This document shows positions 28,483 through 37,372 of a stretch of DNA of 64,000 nt, piece by piece. This DNA is from Spirochaetia bacterium (GTDB taxonomy: Bacteria > Spirochaetota > Leptospiria > Turneriellales > JAOUOS01). The translations under genes and the position numbers were made by a program. Below the pieces are notes generated by a model. That model ran no database searches and had not been told where the DNA came from. It was given only the letters and a program-made list of their open reading frames with translations. Numbering within the stretch: position 1 is the stretch's first letter; each line of letters starts with the position of its first letter. The stretch covers positions 62,001-126,000 of the forward strand of contig JAOUOS010000005.1 of assembly GCA_029880285.1 (NCBI GenBank), read 5' to 3'.

Positions 28483-29163
28483 ATGCTTACCTCGGCAGAA
28501 ATAAAAAACAGCAATATATTAAAAGTAGGCATCAATAGTTTAAAAGAACTGGAAGAAAAAATTAAGGCGCTTAGAACTATAAATCTTCATTCAAAAAGAA
28601 AACGGTACATTATTTCACGAACAGAAATTCCCGATAATTCTGGCAATTTAATTATGCAAAAAGGCGAAGATTTTGATTATCCTAAAACAATGCTTTTAAA
28701 ACGGTTTTATAAACCCGGCTTTATGTTTAAAACATTCCAGCCGAATGAAGGCATAACTATTGTATCAAGCATGAACAATGCCGAGGGTATTCAAATGACA
28801 ATGGATTTAGTAACACAAATTATGAATATAGGAGGCGGAGCCTATGAAGCTTTTATAGACAGAGTTGACAGTTTCAGCGGATTAAGTACAATAATGGGAA
28901 ACGCAATATACCCAAAACTGGTTATAGTAGGATACATTTCTTCTGAAAATATCACAAATGAAATTAATTATTTTAGAAAGATTGCAAATGATGATCCATA
29001 CATCCGGTTTGTTGAAGTCATACATTCTAAAATTAAACCCAAACCTGTATTAGAAAAAATAAAGACTATACTTATTTCTACGGCAGATAAAGACTGCTGG
29101 AAAAAATTTATTCTTGAAGTTATTAAAGAATATATAAGCCCTTATAACATTGAAGAACGGTGA
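28483..29163 (+). CDS. Conserved-looking cytoplasmic protein of unknown function
   Basis: I do not recognise this 226-residue protein. It has no signal peptide or membrane helix. A segment around residues 45-80 (TEIPDNSGNLIMQKGEDF) weakly resembles the small sheet that precedes HD-GYP domains, but no HD domain follows. The middle contains NIGGGAYEAFIDR and LVIVGYISS, suggesting an alpha/beta fold. It lies 18 nt after the glutamate dehydrogenase and overlaps the next gene by 4 nt (GTGA), so it is probably co-expressed and coupled to the downstream unknown gene. Confidence 0.65.
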   Translation: MLTSAEIKNSNILKVGINSLKELEEKIKALRTINLHSKRKRYIISRTEIPDNSGNLIMQKGEDFDYPKTMLLKRFYKPGFMFKTFQPNEGITIVSSMNNAEGIQMTMDLVTQIMNIGGGAYEAFIDRVDSFSGLSTIMGNAIYPKLVIVGYISSENITNEINYFRKIANDDPYIRFVEVIHSKIKPKPVLEKIKTILISTADKDCWKKFILEVIKEYISPYNIEER

Positions 29164-30281
29164 TAAACCAAACTATAATATATCTAAAGCTTTTTACGCA
29201 TCTTTTACTGCCTCAGGAATTTTCTTATAATGAAGCAGAAAAAAAGATTGTATATCTGGCCAATGCGAACCAAAATATTTCTGACAAGAATTGCTCAGAT
29301 ACAGGAATGATGCGCTTTACCTTAAACTCAGGAAAAAATGAAAATTATATTTTAAGTTTTTGCCATGAAGAAAAATCATGGTATTTTTTTAACACAGCTG
29401 AAGTCACACCGCCTGAAAAAAAGAAAGACTTGCTTAATATGTCTAAAATGCTAAATGAAAGAAAAGCATCTATGAATATTTATAAACTGCCCGCCAGCGG
29501 ATTGGGTATTTTATTGCAAAACAATTCATCAGAAAGTGAAAACGAGTTTAAAATGTTTTATCCAGAAGGTAAAATATTTATGACACAAACTTATAGAGAA
29601 AATAATAAAAATCTGCTTTTTATTTTTATGGGTAACTGGTATTTTTTAGAATCTGCGGGTATTATGCAAAAGGCCAATTTTTATAAAGCAAATCTTTTTA
29701 AGTTAAAAGATATGCCGTCTTATGAACCAATGAATAAAATAAAAACAAGAGAACTATGGTTTAGTCTAATAAAAAGTTTTGAATTATTAAATAATTATAA
29801 TACATTATTTATACAGTTTGAATCTGGTTCGTCTTTAAAACCGGCATTGTATAATTTAAATAGTAAAACATGGGAGCTTTCGCCCCCTTTTATTTTAACA
29901 TCTGAAGAATGGAACCAGGTAAGCAATAATAATATAAATGTGGTTTTCAGGCTTACGCTGCCTGAATCTGAAAATATAAAAAGACAGTATTTTGAAATAT
30001 TCGTAGATGAAGAAAATGCTATTAAAACAGATTATCATATAGAAGGTAAAAATATTTATATACCCTTAAACCTAACGGAGGGAAACCACGTTATAAAAAC
30101 CGTCAGATACATTGCCGATGAAATTGAAGAAAACTATGTTAGAGCAAAAAATATTCAACAGATACCCGTATTTTCTATCGATATTGAAAATAAAAGAGTA
30201 TATTTAATTTCTATTAGAGAAGGTGAAAGTGACGAAGAAAAACCGCTGTATGTTGAAACTTTTAAACTCTCCTATAAATAA
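29160..30281 (+). CDS. Protein of unknown function, beta-rich C-terminus
   Basis: Not recognised. The start is GTG overlapping the previous stop (GTGA). The first 20 residues (IIYLKLFTHLLL) could be a poor signal or anchor. The C-terminal third contains VVFRLTLPES, IPLNLTEGNHVIKTVRYIADE and repeating beta-strand periodicity, consistent with an immunoglobulin-like or PEGA-like domain that could be envelope-facing. Length 373. Its 3' end overlaps the TPR gene by 32 nt. Together with its neighbours it forms a four-gene run behind the glutamate dehydrogenase. Confidence 0.6.
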   Translation: MINQTIIYLKLFTHLLLPQEFSYNEAEKKIVYLANANQNISDKNCSDTGMMRFTLNSGKNENYILSFCHEEKSWYFFNTAEVTPPEKKKDLLNMSKMLNERKASMNIYKLPASGLGILLQNNSSESENEFKMFYPEGKIFMTQTYRENNKNLLFIFMGNWYFLESAGIMQKANFYKANLFKLKDMPSYEPMNKIKTRELWFSLIKSFELLNNYNTLFIQFESGSSLKPALYNLNSKTWELSPPFILTSEEWNQVSNNNINVVFRLTLPESENIKRQYFEIFVDEENAIKTDYHIEGKNIYIPLNLTEGNHVIKTVRYIADEIEENYVRAKNIQQIPVFSIDIENKRVYLISIREGESDEEKPLYVETFKLSYK

Positions 30282-31023
30282 ATTTGTATTAATTATATTA
30301 TTTAATATTCATACTATCTTTAGTGAAGAAATCAGTACAGCTTATTTAAATTCAAAGCTAAGCGGCAAAAACGGGTCATCTGCCATAGAGTATTTAAACG
30401 ATTTAAATTCAAAATACCCTGAGAATCCTCATATTTTATTTAAAATGGGATATTATTATATGACCCATTTAACAAACGATAAAGAGGCTGAAAAATATTA
30501 TCAAGAGTGTCTTTCTTTTAACCCTTCATATTCAGAGGCATTAGTAAATCTTGGTATTATTTATAAAAATAAAAATGATTACAAAAATGCTGAACAATAT
30601 TATAAAAAAGCCATTGAAAAAAATGCAAATTCTTCATCAGCCTATTATAATTTAGGTATTTTATATTTAAGCTTAGAGCGTGTTTCTGAAGCAGAAAAAT
30701 CTTTTGATAGGGCCATAAATCTTTCACCTGATAATATCTCGGCTCATTTAAACATCGCGGCTGTTTATATTAATTTATTTAACAAAGATTTTATGAAAAG
30801 AAACTTAACAAACGCGAAAAAGCATTTAATTAAAGCAAATCATATTGATAACAAATATCCGCATGTATATTATAACTTAGCCTATCTTTATGAAAAAGAA
30901 AATAAGCCCGATATCGCGCTAAAATTTTATAAAGAAGCCGTAAGATATTATGAAAATACTGACCCGCAAAAAAAAACAGCTTTAGAAAGAATTGAATATC
31001 TTACTTCGGTTGTGAAACATTAG
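30250..31023 (+). CDS. Exported TPR-repeat protein
   Basis: Tetratricopeptide-repeat protein, probably periplasmic. I use the ATG at 30250 because it gives a proper signal peptide (MLKLL, basic Lys, then FVLIILFNIHTIFS before Glu). A GTG 27 nt upstream in the same frame would bury it. At least four TPRs are visible from about residue 55, for example EALVNLGIIYKNKNDYKNAE, SAYYNLGILYLSLERVSEAE and HVYYNLAYLYEKENKPDIAL. Such proteins scaffold envelope complexes. It overlaps the preceding gene by 32 nt and converges on the GNAT gene with a 4-nt overlap. Confidence 0.8.
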   Translation: MLKLLNSPINKFVLIILFNIHTIFSEEISTAYLNSKLSGKNGSSAIEYLNDLNSKYPENPHILFKMGYYYMTHLTNDKEAEKYYQECLSFNPSYSEALVNLGIIYKNKNDYKNAEQYYKKAIEKNANSSSAYYNLGILYLSLERVSEAEKSFDRAINLSPDNISAHLNIAAVYINLFNKDFMKRNLTNAKKHLIKANHIDNKYPHVYYNLAYLYEKENKPDIALKFYKEAVRYYENTDPQKKTALERIEYLTSVVKH

Positions 31024-31520
31024 GTATCTGTGATTGCCTTTTCATAAACAATAAATTTTCTTTTGCCGTAAGAAAAATCACGGGATTCATTACGTAAAAA
31101 GCCAAAAGATTCATATAAACTTTGCGCGGTACGCATTGTAGTTTGTGTATTTAAGATCATCTTTACAAAGCCCGCTTTTTTTGCCTTTTCGATGATTTTT
31201 TTTATAAGCAGCCTACCTAATCCCTTATTCCTAAATTCTTCTCGCACGCCTAAAAAATGCATTTCGCACTCATCATCATTAGCGAAAACTGCCGCAGGCG
31301 AATTTGAGTTTACAAGAATAACCATACCGGCAAACACACCGGTTTTTTTATAGCGGGCGCAAAGCATATAACCTCTTTTTCTAACATTAACCGGCCGGTG
31401 ATGAAAAGCGGCAATTAAAGATTCCATATAGCCGCCTTTTACGTAAACTGCATTAATTAAGTTAGAAATTTCTTTATTTGTTATTTTTAAAGATTCGTCT
31501 GTGCCAATTTCAAAAGACAT
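31020..31520 (-). CDS. GNAT-family N-acetyltransferase
   Basis: Acetyl-CoA-dependent N-acetyltransferase of unknown substrate. The GNAT core is clear: MHFLGVREEFRNKGLGRLLIKKII contains the Q/RxxGxG/A acetyl-CoA loop as RNKGLG, followed by TAQSLYESFGF, the usual motif-B end. The N-terminal half is less typical and holds an HHRPVNVRKRGYML stretch. Length 166. It is 19 nt downstream of the DUF1330 gene on the same strand. Confidence 0.85.
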   Translation of the reverse strand: MSFEIGTDESLKITNKEISNLINAVYVKGGYMESLIAAFHHRPVNVRKRGYMLCARYKKTGVFAGMVILVNSNSPAAVFANDDECEMHFLGVREEFRNKGLGRLLIKKIIEKAKKAGFVKMILNTQTTMRTAQSLYESFGFLRNESRDFSYGKRKFIVYEKAITDT

Positions 31521-31539
31521 TTAATTAGCAGTGTCGCAA

Positions 31540-31833
31540 TTAAAATAAACCCTCTACAAAGCGAATATCACGTTTTGCTCCATCGCCTAAAAGCTTAAGA
31601 GCTTCCTGGTATCCCGGGCTGTCATGGGCCAAGATTGCCTTTTCTATATTTTCAAATTCAATAATAACTACTCTTTGCATAATGCCCTGTTCATAAACTT
31701 TTACCGGTTCACCTCTTACAATAAACCTGCCGCCCTGCTCTACTAAAACCGGCCCTGCTTTTTCTTTGTAAGTTGCCATTTTATTTTCATTTTCTATAGA
31801 ATGGTAAGTTGTTATCCAATATCCTTTTGCCAT
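31540..31833 (-). CDS. DUF1330-family protein
   Basis: Small ferredoxin-like alpha/beta barrel protein of the DUF1330 family, function unknown. Signature features are the opening KGYWITTYHSIEN, GGRFIVRGEPVKVYEQG, RVVIIEFENIEKAILAHDS and the ending RDIRFVEGLF. Such proteins are usually dimeric and loosely related to antibiotic-monooxygenase-like folds. Length 97 is typical. It shares the strand with GNAT, but no pathway context is evident. Confidence 0.85.
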   Translation of the reverse strand: MAKGYWITTYHSIENENKMATYKEKAGPVLVEQGGRFIVRGEPVKVYEQGIMQRVVIIEFENIEKAILAHDSPGYQEALKLLGDGAKRDIRFVEGLF

Positions 31834-31897
31834 AATATATCCTTTGTGTTATTTTAATTTATACTTTTATAAAAAGAATTTTTTCATGGAACATCAA

Positions 31898-33466
31898 TTA
31901 AATAATTCTCTCATAATCTTTTATATTCAAACGCCAGACTTTTGTACCGCAGAACCTATCGCCTTCGGGACATCTGGGTTTTTGTTCGGCTTTATCACGC
32001 ATAAAACAAGGCGGACCAATATAGTCAATTAAATCGGGCATTTGCTTAAATACCTGCTTTACTTCATCCACTGTTGAATAAAAAATCTCTTCCTGAGCGT
32101 TATAGCATAACCGGGCTTTCCATTTATGTAAAAAATTTAAAAGGTCCCCAGATTCTAAAAATCTTACCGGATAAGCATTCGGCAGTAAATAAGTAAGTTC
32201 GGGTAAAGGAATTTCTTTTTCATATAACTTTTCAATTAAATGAAAGTTTTCATGCATAAATCCTTCATATAAGGCTCTTGCTTTTATATTTTCTTTTATT
32301 ATTTGAGGAACAATATAATCTGGTTTTAAACTCATTTGCAAATAAAGAAGAGGTCTTGAACCGGGCAGAGTTCTGTGCCGCTGTTCCTGAGAATCTGCGG
32401 TATGAGATAATTTTTTTTGAAAAGTAAAATGAATATGATTTAATAATCTTGAAACAGGATCAAGTGTCGCTGTGTAAAGTACGTCGGTCACATTTAAATT
32501 GAAACGACCGTTTAACAAATGCTTAAATATTTCAGATGTACTTACTTTATTATTTCCTGTTAAAAGTGAATATCCAAGCTGTAATATACTTTCATATTGA
32601 GTTTCATTTTTTAAGCTAAGCGAAGCTACGTTTCCTTTTGCAAGCTTAAAATCAAATTCCTGATTCGCGATAAAAGCATTTTCAACAGACGCGGGATAAA
32701 CTTTGGGAGGCATGGGATCAGCCATTTCTTCTACAAGCATAGGATCAATTTTTTTTACTTCACGAAGCATCTTTAAAACCAGCGCGATACTTTCGTCATG
32801 TGATGTCTGCGTCATCATTTTCACGTATCTATGAAGCGTAAGAGCGTTAACAGTATGATAAAGATAAGCCGTTGTAGAAATAGGCATTACATAACGCGCG
32901 GCTTCCATAGCTTTTTTTTCTATTTCGCCTTCGTATTTATCGCGGTTTCTTGATTTTAATTTATGAATTGAAAAATAAATATCAGCAGCTGCGGGTTTTA
33001 TTATTTTAATTAAATCTTTATAAATATTATGAGTTTTTTCATGCCAGTCGAATATTTCTTTTATTTTAAGACTTTTAGGCAGGCTAAACCAATCGGCTTC
33101 TTGTTTAATAGAAACATATCTTTGTGAGACCTGCTCAGAATTATAATAAGGATGCGAATGTAAAAACTGCCAAATAAGATTTCTACTGATTCCTTTTATA
33201 CCAAAAACAAAATGAGCGTGCTGTCTTGTGGTCATATGGCCGGCTTTAAGCGTTGATTTTGATATCTTATCTCTTAGTTCGCGGCTTTTTTCTGATTTTG
33301 ACACATCTTCAGGTAAAATAATGCCTTTGCTGCTATAACATGTTCTTGCCGAAGCAGCGGCTAAATCGTAAGGATTTTTTATATAACCAAGCAACTTTAC
33401 TTCTAAAGGGTACGTTTCTAAAGTAACTTTATACTTTTTTTCATACGCCGAAAGATCAAGTGTCAT
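31898..33466 (-). CDS. thyX: Tandem-domain FAD-dependent thymidylate synthase family protein
   Basis: Two ThyX-like domains in one 522-residue chain. Domain 1 (about 25-260) has AGHMTTRQHAHF and then WQFLHSHPYYNSEQVSQRY. That keeps S-x-R-Y of the RHRx2SxNExSxRY motif but has lost RHR. Domain 2 (about 270-520) has RHRTLPGSRPL, keeping RHR (residues 363-365) but losing the NExSxRY end. A functional site could be shared between halves, or activity may be altered. If active it makes dTMP from dUMP with methylene-tetrahydrofolate. I chose the ATG at 33466; a TTG 39 nt upstream is also open. It diverges from fabA. Confidence 0.8.
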   Translation of the reverse strand: MTLDLSAYEKKYKVTLETYPLEVKLLGYIKNPYDLAAASARTCYSSKGIILPEDVSKSEKSRELRDKISKSTLKAGHMTTRQHAHFVFGIKGISRNLIWQFLHSHPYYNSEQVSQRYVSIKQEADWFSLPKSLKIKEIFDWHEKTHNIYKDLIKIIKPAAADIYFSIHKLKSRNRDKYEGEIEKKAMEAARYVMPISTTAYLYHTVNALTLHRYVKMMTQTSHDESIALVLKMLREVKKIDPMLVEEMADPMPPKVYPASVENAFIANQEFDFKLAKGNVASLSLKNETQYESILQLGYSLLTGNNKVSTSEIFKHLLNGRFNLNVTDVLYTATLDPVSRLLNHIHFTFQKKLSHTADSQEQRHRTLPGSRPLLYLQMSLKPDYIVPQIIKENIKARALYEGFMHENFHLIEKLYEKEIPLPELTYLLPNAYPVRFLESGDLLNFLHKWKARLCYNAQEEIFYSTVDEVKQVFKQMPDLIDYIGPPCFMRDKAEQKPRCPEGDRFCGTKVWRLNIKDYERII

Positions 33467-33555
33467 AAGGCAATTTTTAAAATCTGTATAGTGACGACAA
33501 GGCAATATTAAATGCTTTACAATTTATCTTATATTACCTTATTAACACTTTTATA

Positions 33556-34146
33556 ATGAAATACGAAGAATTTTTAAAATGCACCAAACTATCATTAGAA
33601 GAAATTATCGCTTTTTCTTGCGGAACTTTAATAGAAGACCCGCCTGAAGAACTACCGCAGTTGCCTGCTCCGCCATTTTTAATGATTGATAGAATAACAT
33701 CGGTTGAACGGAACGGTTCAAAAGGAAAAATTGTCGCTGAAATGGATGTAAAATTAGACAATCTTTTCTTTCAAATACATTTTCGAAATGATCCAGTGCA
33801 TCCAGGATGTCTTGGAGTTGACGCTATATGGCAGCTATTAGGGTTTTTCTGCTGTTTAAACGGCGCGCAAGGCGGCGGCAGGGCGTTAGGATGTAAAGAA
33901 GTTGAATTTTTGGGACAGGTTAGACCTTTTAATAAGGTAGTAAGATATGAAATTAATGTAAGAAGATTTTCAAATATGCCCCAGCAGGGAACCGCTTTAG
34001 CAGTAGGAACAGGTAAGGTTTTTGTAGATGATGAACATATTTATACCATAAATGAAGCAAAATCAGGAGTATTTAAGGGTATTGCTTATAAAGATTTTCC
34101 TAACCGAAGCCAAAATTCAATAGGCGGCAGAATTGTAACAGAGTAG
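33556..34146 (+). CDS. fabA: 3-hydroxydecanoyl-ACP dehydratase/isomerase
   Basis: Hot-dog-fold enzyme that dehydrates 3-hydroxyacyl-ACP and, in true FabA, isomerises the C10 product for unsaturated fatty acid synthesis. The text LPQLPAPPFLMIDRI, FFQIHFRNDPVHPGCLGVDAIWQLLGF (split here at residues 71-96) and RALGCKEVEFLGQV follows E. coli FabA closely. Catalytic His75 and Asp89 are present. Length 196 is about 25 longer at the N-terminus. No fabB is adjacent, so isomerase activity is inferred only from the FabA-like rather than FabZ-like sequence. It leads a plus-strand run with trpD. Confidence 0.88.
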   Translation: MKYEEFLKCTKLSLEEIIAFSCGTLIEDPPEELPQLPAPPFLMIDRITSVERNGSKGKIVAEMDVKLDNLFFQIHFRNDPVHPGCLGVDAIWQLLGFFCCLNGAQGGGRALGCKEVEFLGQVRPFNKVVRYEINVRRFSNMPQQGTALAVGTGKVFVDDEHIYTINEAKSGVFKGIAYKDFPNRSQNSIGGRIVTE

Positions 34147-34154
34147 TTACTATA

Positions 34155-35192
34155 ATGCTAATTTATAATCAAATATTAGAAAAAATACTATCGAAAAAAA
34201 ATTTATCGCCTGAAGAATCTGAGTGGTTAATGAATGAAACCATGGAAGGCACATTAACTTCAGCTCAAATAGCCGGATGGCTTACAGCTTTAAGGGCCAA
34301 AGGTGAAAGTTCAGAAGAAATAGCTTCTTTCGCTAAAATAATGAGAAAAAAAGCGGTATCTGTAAACTTTTCAACAGATATGCTTCTTGATACCTGCGGC
34401 ACAGGTGGCGATAAATCAAACTTAATGAATATTTCTACTTTATCAGCTATTACTTTGGCTTCAATGGGCATTCCCGTGGCAAAACACGGTAATAAAGCTG
34501 TTTCTTCAAGCTGCGGATCGGCTGATATTCTTGAAAAACTGGGCTATCCTTTAAATGAAACTGCTGAACAGACAACCAATCGCTTGAAAAATGATCATTT
34601 TGCTTTCTTTTTCGCGCCTTTATTTCATCCGGCTATGAAAAACGCAGCAACTACACGAAAAGAACTGGGTATACGTACTGTTTTTAACATACTGGGCCCG
34701 CTTTCAAACCCGGCTTCTGCAAGCGTACATCTTTTGGGAGTTTTCGATAAAAGCATGATTAAAATAATGGCAGAGGCTTTACTTAAACTTAATGTAAAAA
34801 CAGCTATGGTTATATCATCAGATGACGGCCTGGACGAAATAAGCCCTATAGTGCCTACTTATTACGCGTTAATTGATAATAATAATCTCACCGAGGGAAT
34901 TATTGATCCTGCTAAGCTTGATATTTCAAATAAAGATTTACATAAATTAAAAGTAAATAATGCCGAAGACGCTTTTCAAAAAGCAAAAGATACATTAAAA
35001 GGATCCTATTTGCCCGGAGTTGAAGCTGTCTCTTTAAATTCATGTGCCGCATATTATCTATGGCAAAAAGCAAATAATAAAACAAATCAAAGTATATCTG
35101 ATTTTTTACGTCAGGAATTTAAAAATATAAAAGAAGTACTATTGTCGGGAAAGCCATATATATTTACAGAAAAATGGCTAAAACAAATCTAA
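34155..35192 (+). CDS. trpD: Anthranilate phosphoribosyltransferase
   Basis: Adds phosphoribosyl to anthranilate in tryptophan synthesis. The PRPP-binding DTCGTGGDKSN is the family signature, followed by KHGNKAVSSSCGSADILEKLG and FFFAPLFHPAMKNAATTRKELGIRT with the conserved anthranilate-contact residues, then NILGPLSNPA. Length 345 is normal. It is not fused to TrpG, and no other trp gene is nearby. It starts 8 nt after fabA. Confidence 0.95.
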   Translation: MLIYNQILEKILSKKNLSPEESEWLMNETMEGTLTSAQIAGWLTALRAKGESSEEIASFAKIMRKKAVSVNFSTDMLLDTCGTGGDKSNLMNISTLSAITLASMGIPVAKHGNKAVSSSCGSADILEKLGYPLNETAEQTTNRLKNDHFAFFFAPLFHPAMKNAATTRKELGIRTVFNILGPLSNPASASVHLLGVFDKSMIKIMAEALLKLNVKTAMVISSDDGLDEISPIVPTYYALIDNNNLTEGIIDPAKLDISNKDLHKLKVNNAEDAFQKAKDTLKGSYLPGVEAVSLNSCAAYYLWQKANNKTNQSISDFLRQEFKNIKEVLLSGKPYIFTEKWLKQI

Positions 35193-35272
35193 ATTTACCA
35201 CGAAAAAAATCTTAATATATACTTTGAAATAAATTAGAAAAAGTATTATTCTATATATGTATTCTGCGTTTT

Positions 35273-35301
35273 TTGTCGATAAATATTGTATAAAATAATA
35301 T
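35273..35301 (+). promoter_or_regulatory. Promoter of the CBS-GGDEF gene
   Basis: TTGTCG (35273-35278), 17-nt spacer, TAATAT (35296-35301) in the 130-nt gap before the ATG at 35323. Moderate match only. Confidence 0.4.
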
Positions 35302-35322
35302 TTTTAGAATATAAAGTTATTT

Positions 35323-36378
35323 ATGATTTATGATAAAAACATTCCTATTGGCAATTGGATGATAACTGATGTTAATATTATTACTGGTGACACATCTGTT
35401 GAAAAAGCCATTAAATTAATGAACGAAAAAAACGTAAGTTATGTTCTTGTAGGAACAAAAGAAAAACCAGAAGGTATTTTTACAGAAAGAGACGTTGTAA
35501 AATTTTTTTCTCAGGGGCAAAACGGAAAAAAAGAACCGGTTAAAAATCATATGTCAAAGGACCTTAAGTTAACACATGAATCTGTTTCTTTTGAAGAAAG
35601 TTTAAGAATTATGATAGATGAAGATATTCGCCATTTACCCATTATTTCTAAAAATGAGATCGCGGGCATGGTATCATCAAAAGAATTAATTAAATTTAAA
35701 TACAACATTTTAGAAGAAGCGTTTCATAATACACGCAGAGAATTACAAAAAACTGTTGATTTATTAAAAAAAGACTCTGACGAAAGAATTCAAATTTTAA
35801 TGAAAGATTATGAAAAACTTCAAACTAAAGCATTTACAGACGATATGACCGGACTTTTTAACCGCCGCTATTTTGAAGACAGACTTAGTGAAGAAATCGC
35901 GCGATCTCAAAGATACGGATATCCGCTTTCACTAGTATTTTTAGATGTAGATGATTTTAAATATTATAACGATACAAACGGACACCAAAAAGGAGATAAG
36001 GTTCTTGAAACCATTGGAGAAATTTTACGTTTTTTTAACAGTGAATTAACAGAAAAAAGCGCGAATCTTCGTAAATCTGATATTGTGGCAAGATATGGCG
36101 GCGAAGAGTTTATTGTAATTTTACCATATGCTGATAACAAAGAAGCTCTAGCAGTTGCAGAAAGAATAAGAGTGGCAATTGAAAAACATAAATTTGAACA
36201 TGAAAAAAAACAGCCTCAAGGAGATTTAACCATCAGCGCGGGTGTGGCAACTTTTCCCGAGATGGCTCGTACGGCTGAAGAACTAATTAATATGGCTGAT
36301 AAGGCATTATACCATGCGAAAAGAACAGGAAAAAACAAAGTCTGTTGTTTTAATCCCAAAAAAACTGTGGCTAAATAA
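35323..36378 (+). CDS. CBS-domain diguanylate cyclase
   Basis: Predicted c-di-GMP synthase controlled by a CBS pair that may sense adenine nucleotides. CBS 1 spans about 10-70 (ends GIFTERDVVKFF) and CBS 2 about 75-130 (RHLPIISKNEIAGMVSSKEL). A short coiled coil follows, then GGDEF from DDMTGLFNRRYFEDRL. The active-site motif is GGEEF at about residue 259, with inhibitory RKSD exactly five residues before it, so product feedback is expected. Length 351. Its end overlaps or abuts the start of mltG, depending on which mltG start is real. Confidence 0.93.
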   Translation: MIYDKNIPIGNWMITDVNIITGDTSVEKAIKLMNEKNVSYVLVGTKEKPEGIFTERDVVKFFSQGQNGKKEPVKNHMSKDLKLTHESVSFEESLRIMIDEDIRHLPIISKNEIAGMVSSKELIKFKYNILEEAFHNTRRELQKTVDLLKKDSDERIQILMKDYEKLQTKAFTDDMTGLFNRRYFEDRLSEEIARSQRYGYPLSLVFLDVDDFKYYNDTNGHQKGDKVLETIGEILRFFNSELTEKSANLRKSDIVARYGGEEFIVILPYADNKEALAVAERIRVAIEKHKFEHEKKQPQGDLTISAGVATFPEMARTAEELINMADKALYHAKRTGKNKVCCFNPKKTVAK

Positions 36379-37372
36379 CTTGCTTCAAAAAAAAATTATT
36401 TATATAACATCTTTTTCTTTTGTTTTCTTATTATTCTTTTTAGGATTTTCTATATATTTTTTTAATAAACCTGCCGGTAACGGTTCCCGTAAAATTGATC
36501 TTATTGTAAAACCCGGCTGGGGTTCTAAGGTTACAGCTGATATACTTGAAAAAGAAAATTTAATAAAAAACAGCTATTTTTTTAGGACCCTTCTTATTAT
36601 AACAGGAAATCGAAATAATATTAAAAAAGGGATTTATCCCATAAATAACTCGATGAGTTCTTCTAAAATTATTGATATTTTAACAAGCGGAAAGACTAAA
36701 GTAATTAAAATAACTATTCCTGAAGGCTTTAATAACCGGCAAATTGCCGATTTATTTGTTAAAAATGGTTTTTTTTCAACAAGACAAGAATTTCTAGCCT
36801 TTGCCGCGAATAAAAACATTTTAAAAGCTTATAATATTTTGGGCAATGACCTCGAAGGATATCTATTTCCTGAAACTTATTATATTCCTGTAGGCTATGA
36901 AAAGCAAAAAGTAATTGAATTAATGGTAAATACATTTTTTGAAAAAGTTTCAAACATTCCCGATTTTCCTCAAAATTTTAAAGAAAGACAACAACTGATT
37001 ATTTTGGCCAGTATTATTGAAAAAGAAGCAAAATTAAAAGAAGAAAGACCTATAATTGCCAGTGTTTTCTCGAATAGAATTGCCGAAAATTATCCGCTGG
37101 AATCATGCGCTACTATACAATATTTATTTGAAAAACCTAAAAATCCGCTTTTATTTAAACATTTGAAAATAAAATCACCTTATAATACGTATATTAATAA
37201 GGGACTTCCTCCCGGTCCTATTGCGAGCCCGGGCTTAGAGGCATTACAAGCGGCATTAGATCCGGCTGAAACTCAGTTTAAATTTTTTGTGGTAAAAAAA
37301 GACGGTAGCCATCATTTTTCAAAAACCTTTAATGAGCATGTAAAAGCAAAAAGATATGAATTTCTTCATTAA
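36314..37372 (+). CDS. mltG: Endolytic murein transglycosylase MltG
   Basis: Inner-membrane lytic transglycosylase that cuts nascent peptidoglycan strands. After one membrane helix (IIYITSFSFVFLLFFLGF), a LysM-like region contains GWGSKVTADILEKENLI. The YceG domain has DLEGYLFPETYYIP and LASIIEKEAKL with the catalytic Glu, ending LPPGPIASPGLEALQAALDP. Length is 352 from the ATG at 36314, but that start overlaps the previous gene by 65 nt. A TTG at 36380, right after the previous stop, gives a cleaner N-terminus and may be the real start. It converges on dapF with a 4-nt overlap. Confidence 0.92.
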   Translation: MRKEQEKTKSVVLIPKKLWLNNLLQKKIIYITSFSFVFLLFFLGFSIYFFNKPAGNGSRKIDLIVKPGWGSKVTADILEKENLIKNSYFFRTLLIITGNRNNIKKGIYPINNSMSSSKIIDILTSGKTKVIKITIPEGFNNRQIADLFVKNGFFSTRQEFLAFAANKNILKAYNILGNDLEGYLFPETYYIPVGYEKQKVIELMVNTFFEKVSNIPDFPQNFKERQQLIILASIIEKEAKLKEERPIIASVFSNRIAENYPLESCATIQYLFEKPKNPLLFKHLKIKSPYNTYINKGLPPGPIASPGLEALQAALDPAETQFKFFVVKKDGSHHFSKTFNEHVKAKRYEFLH

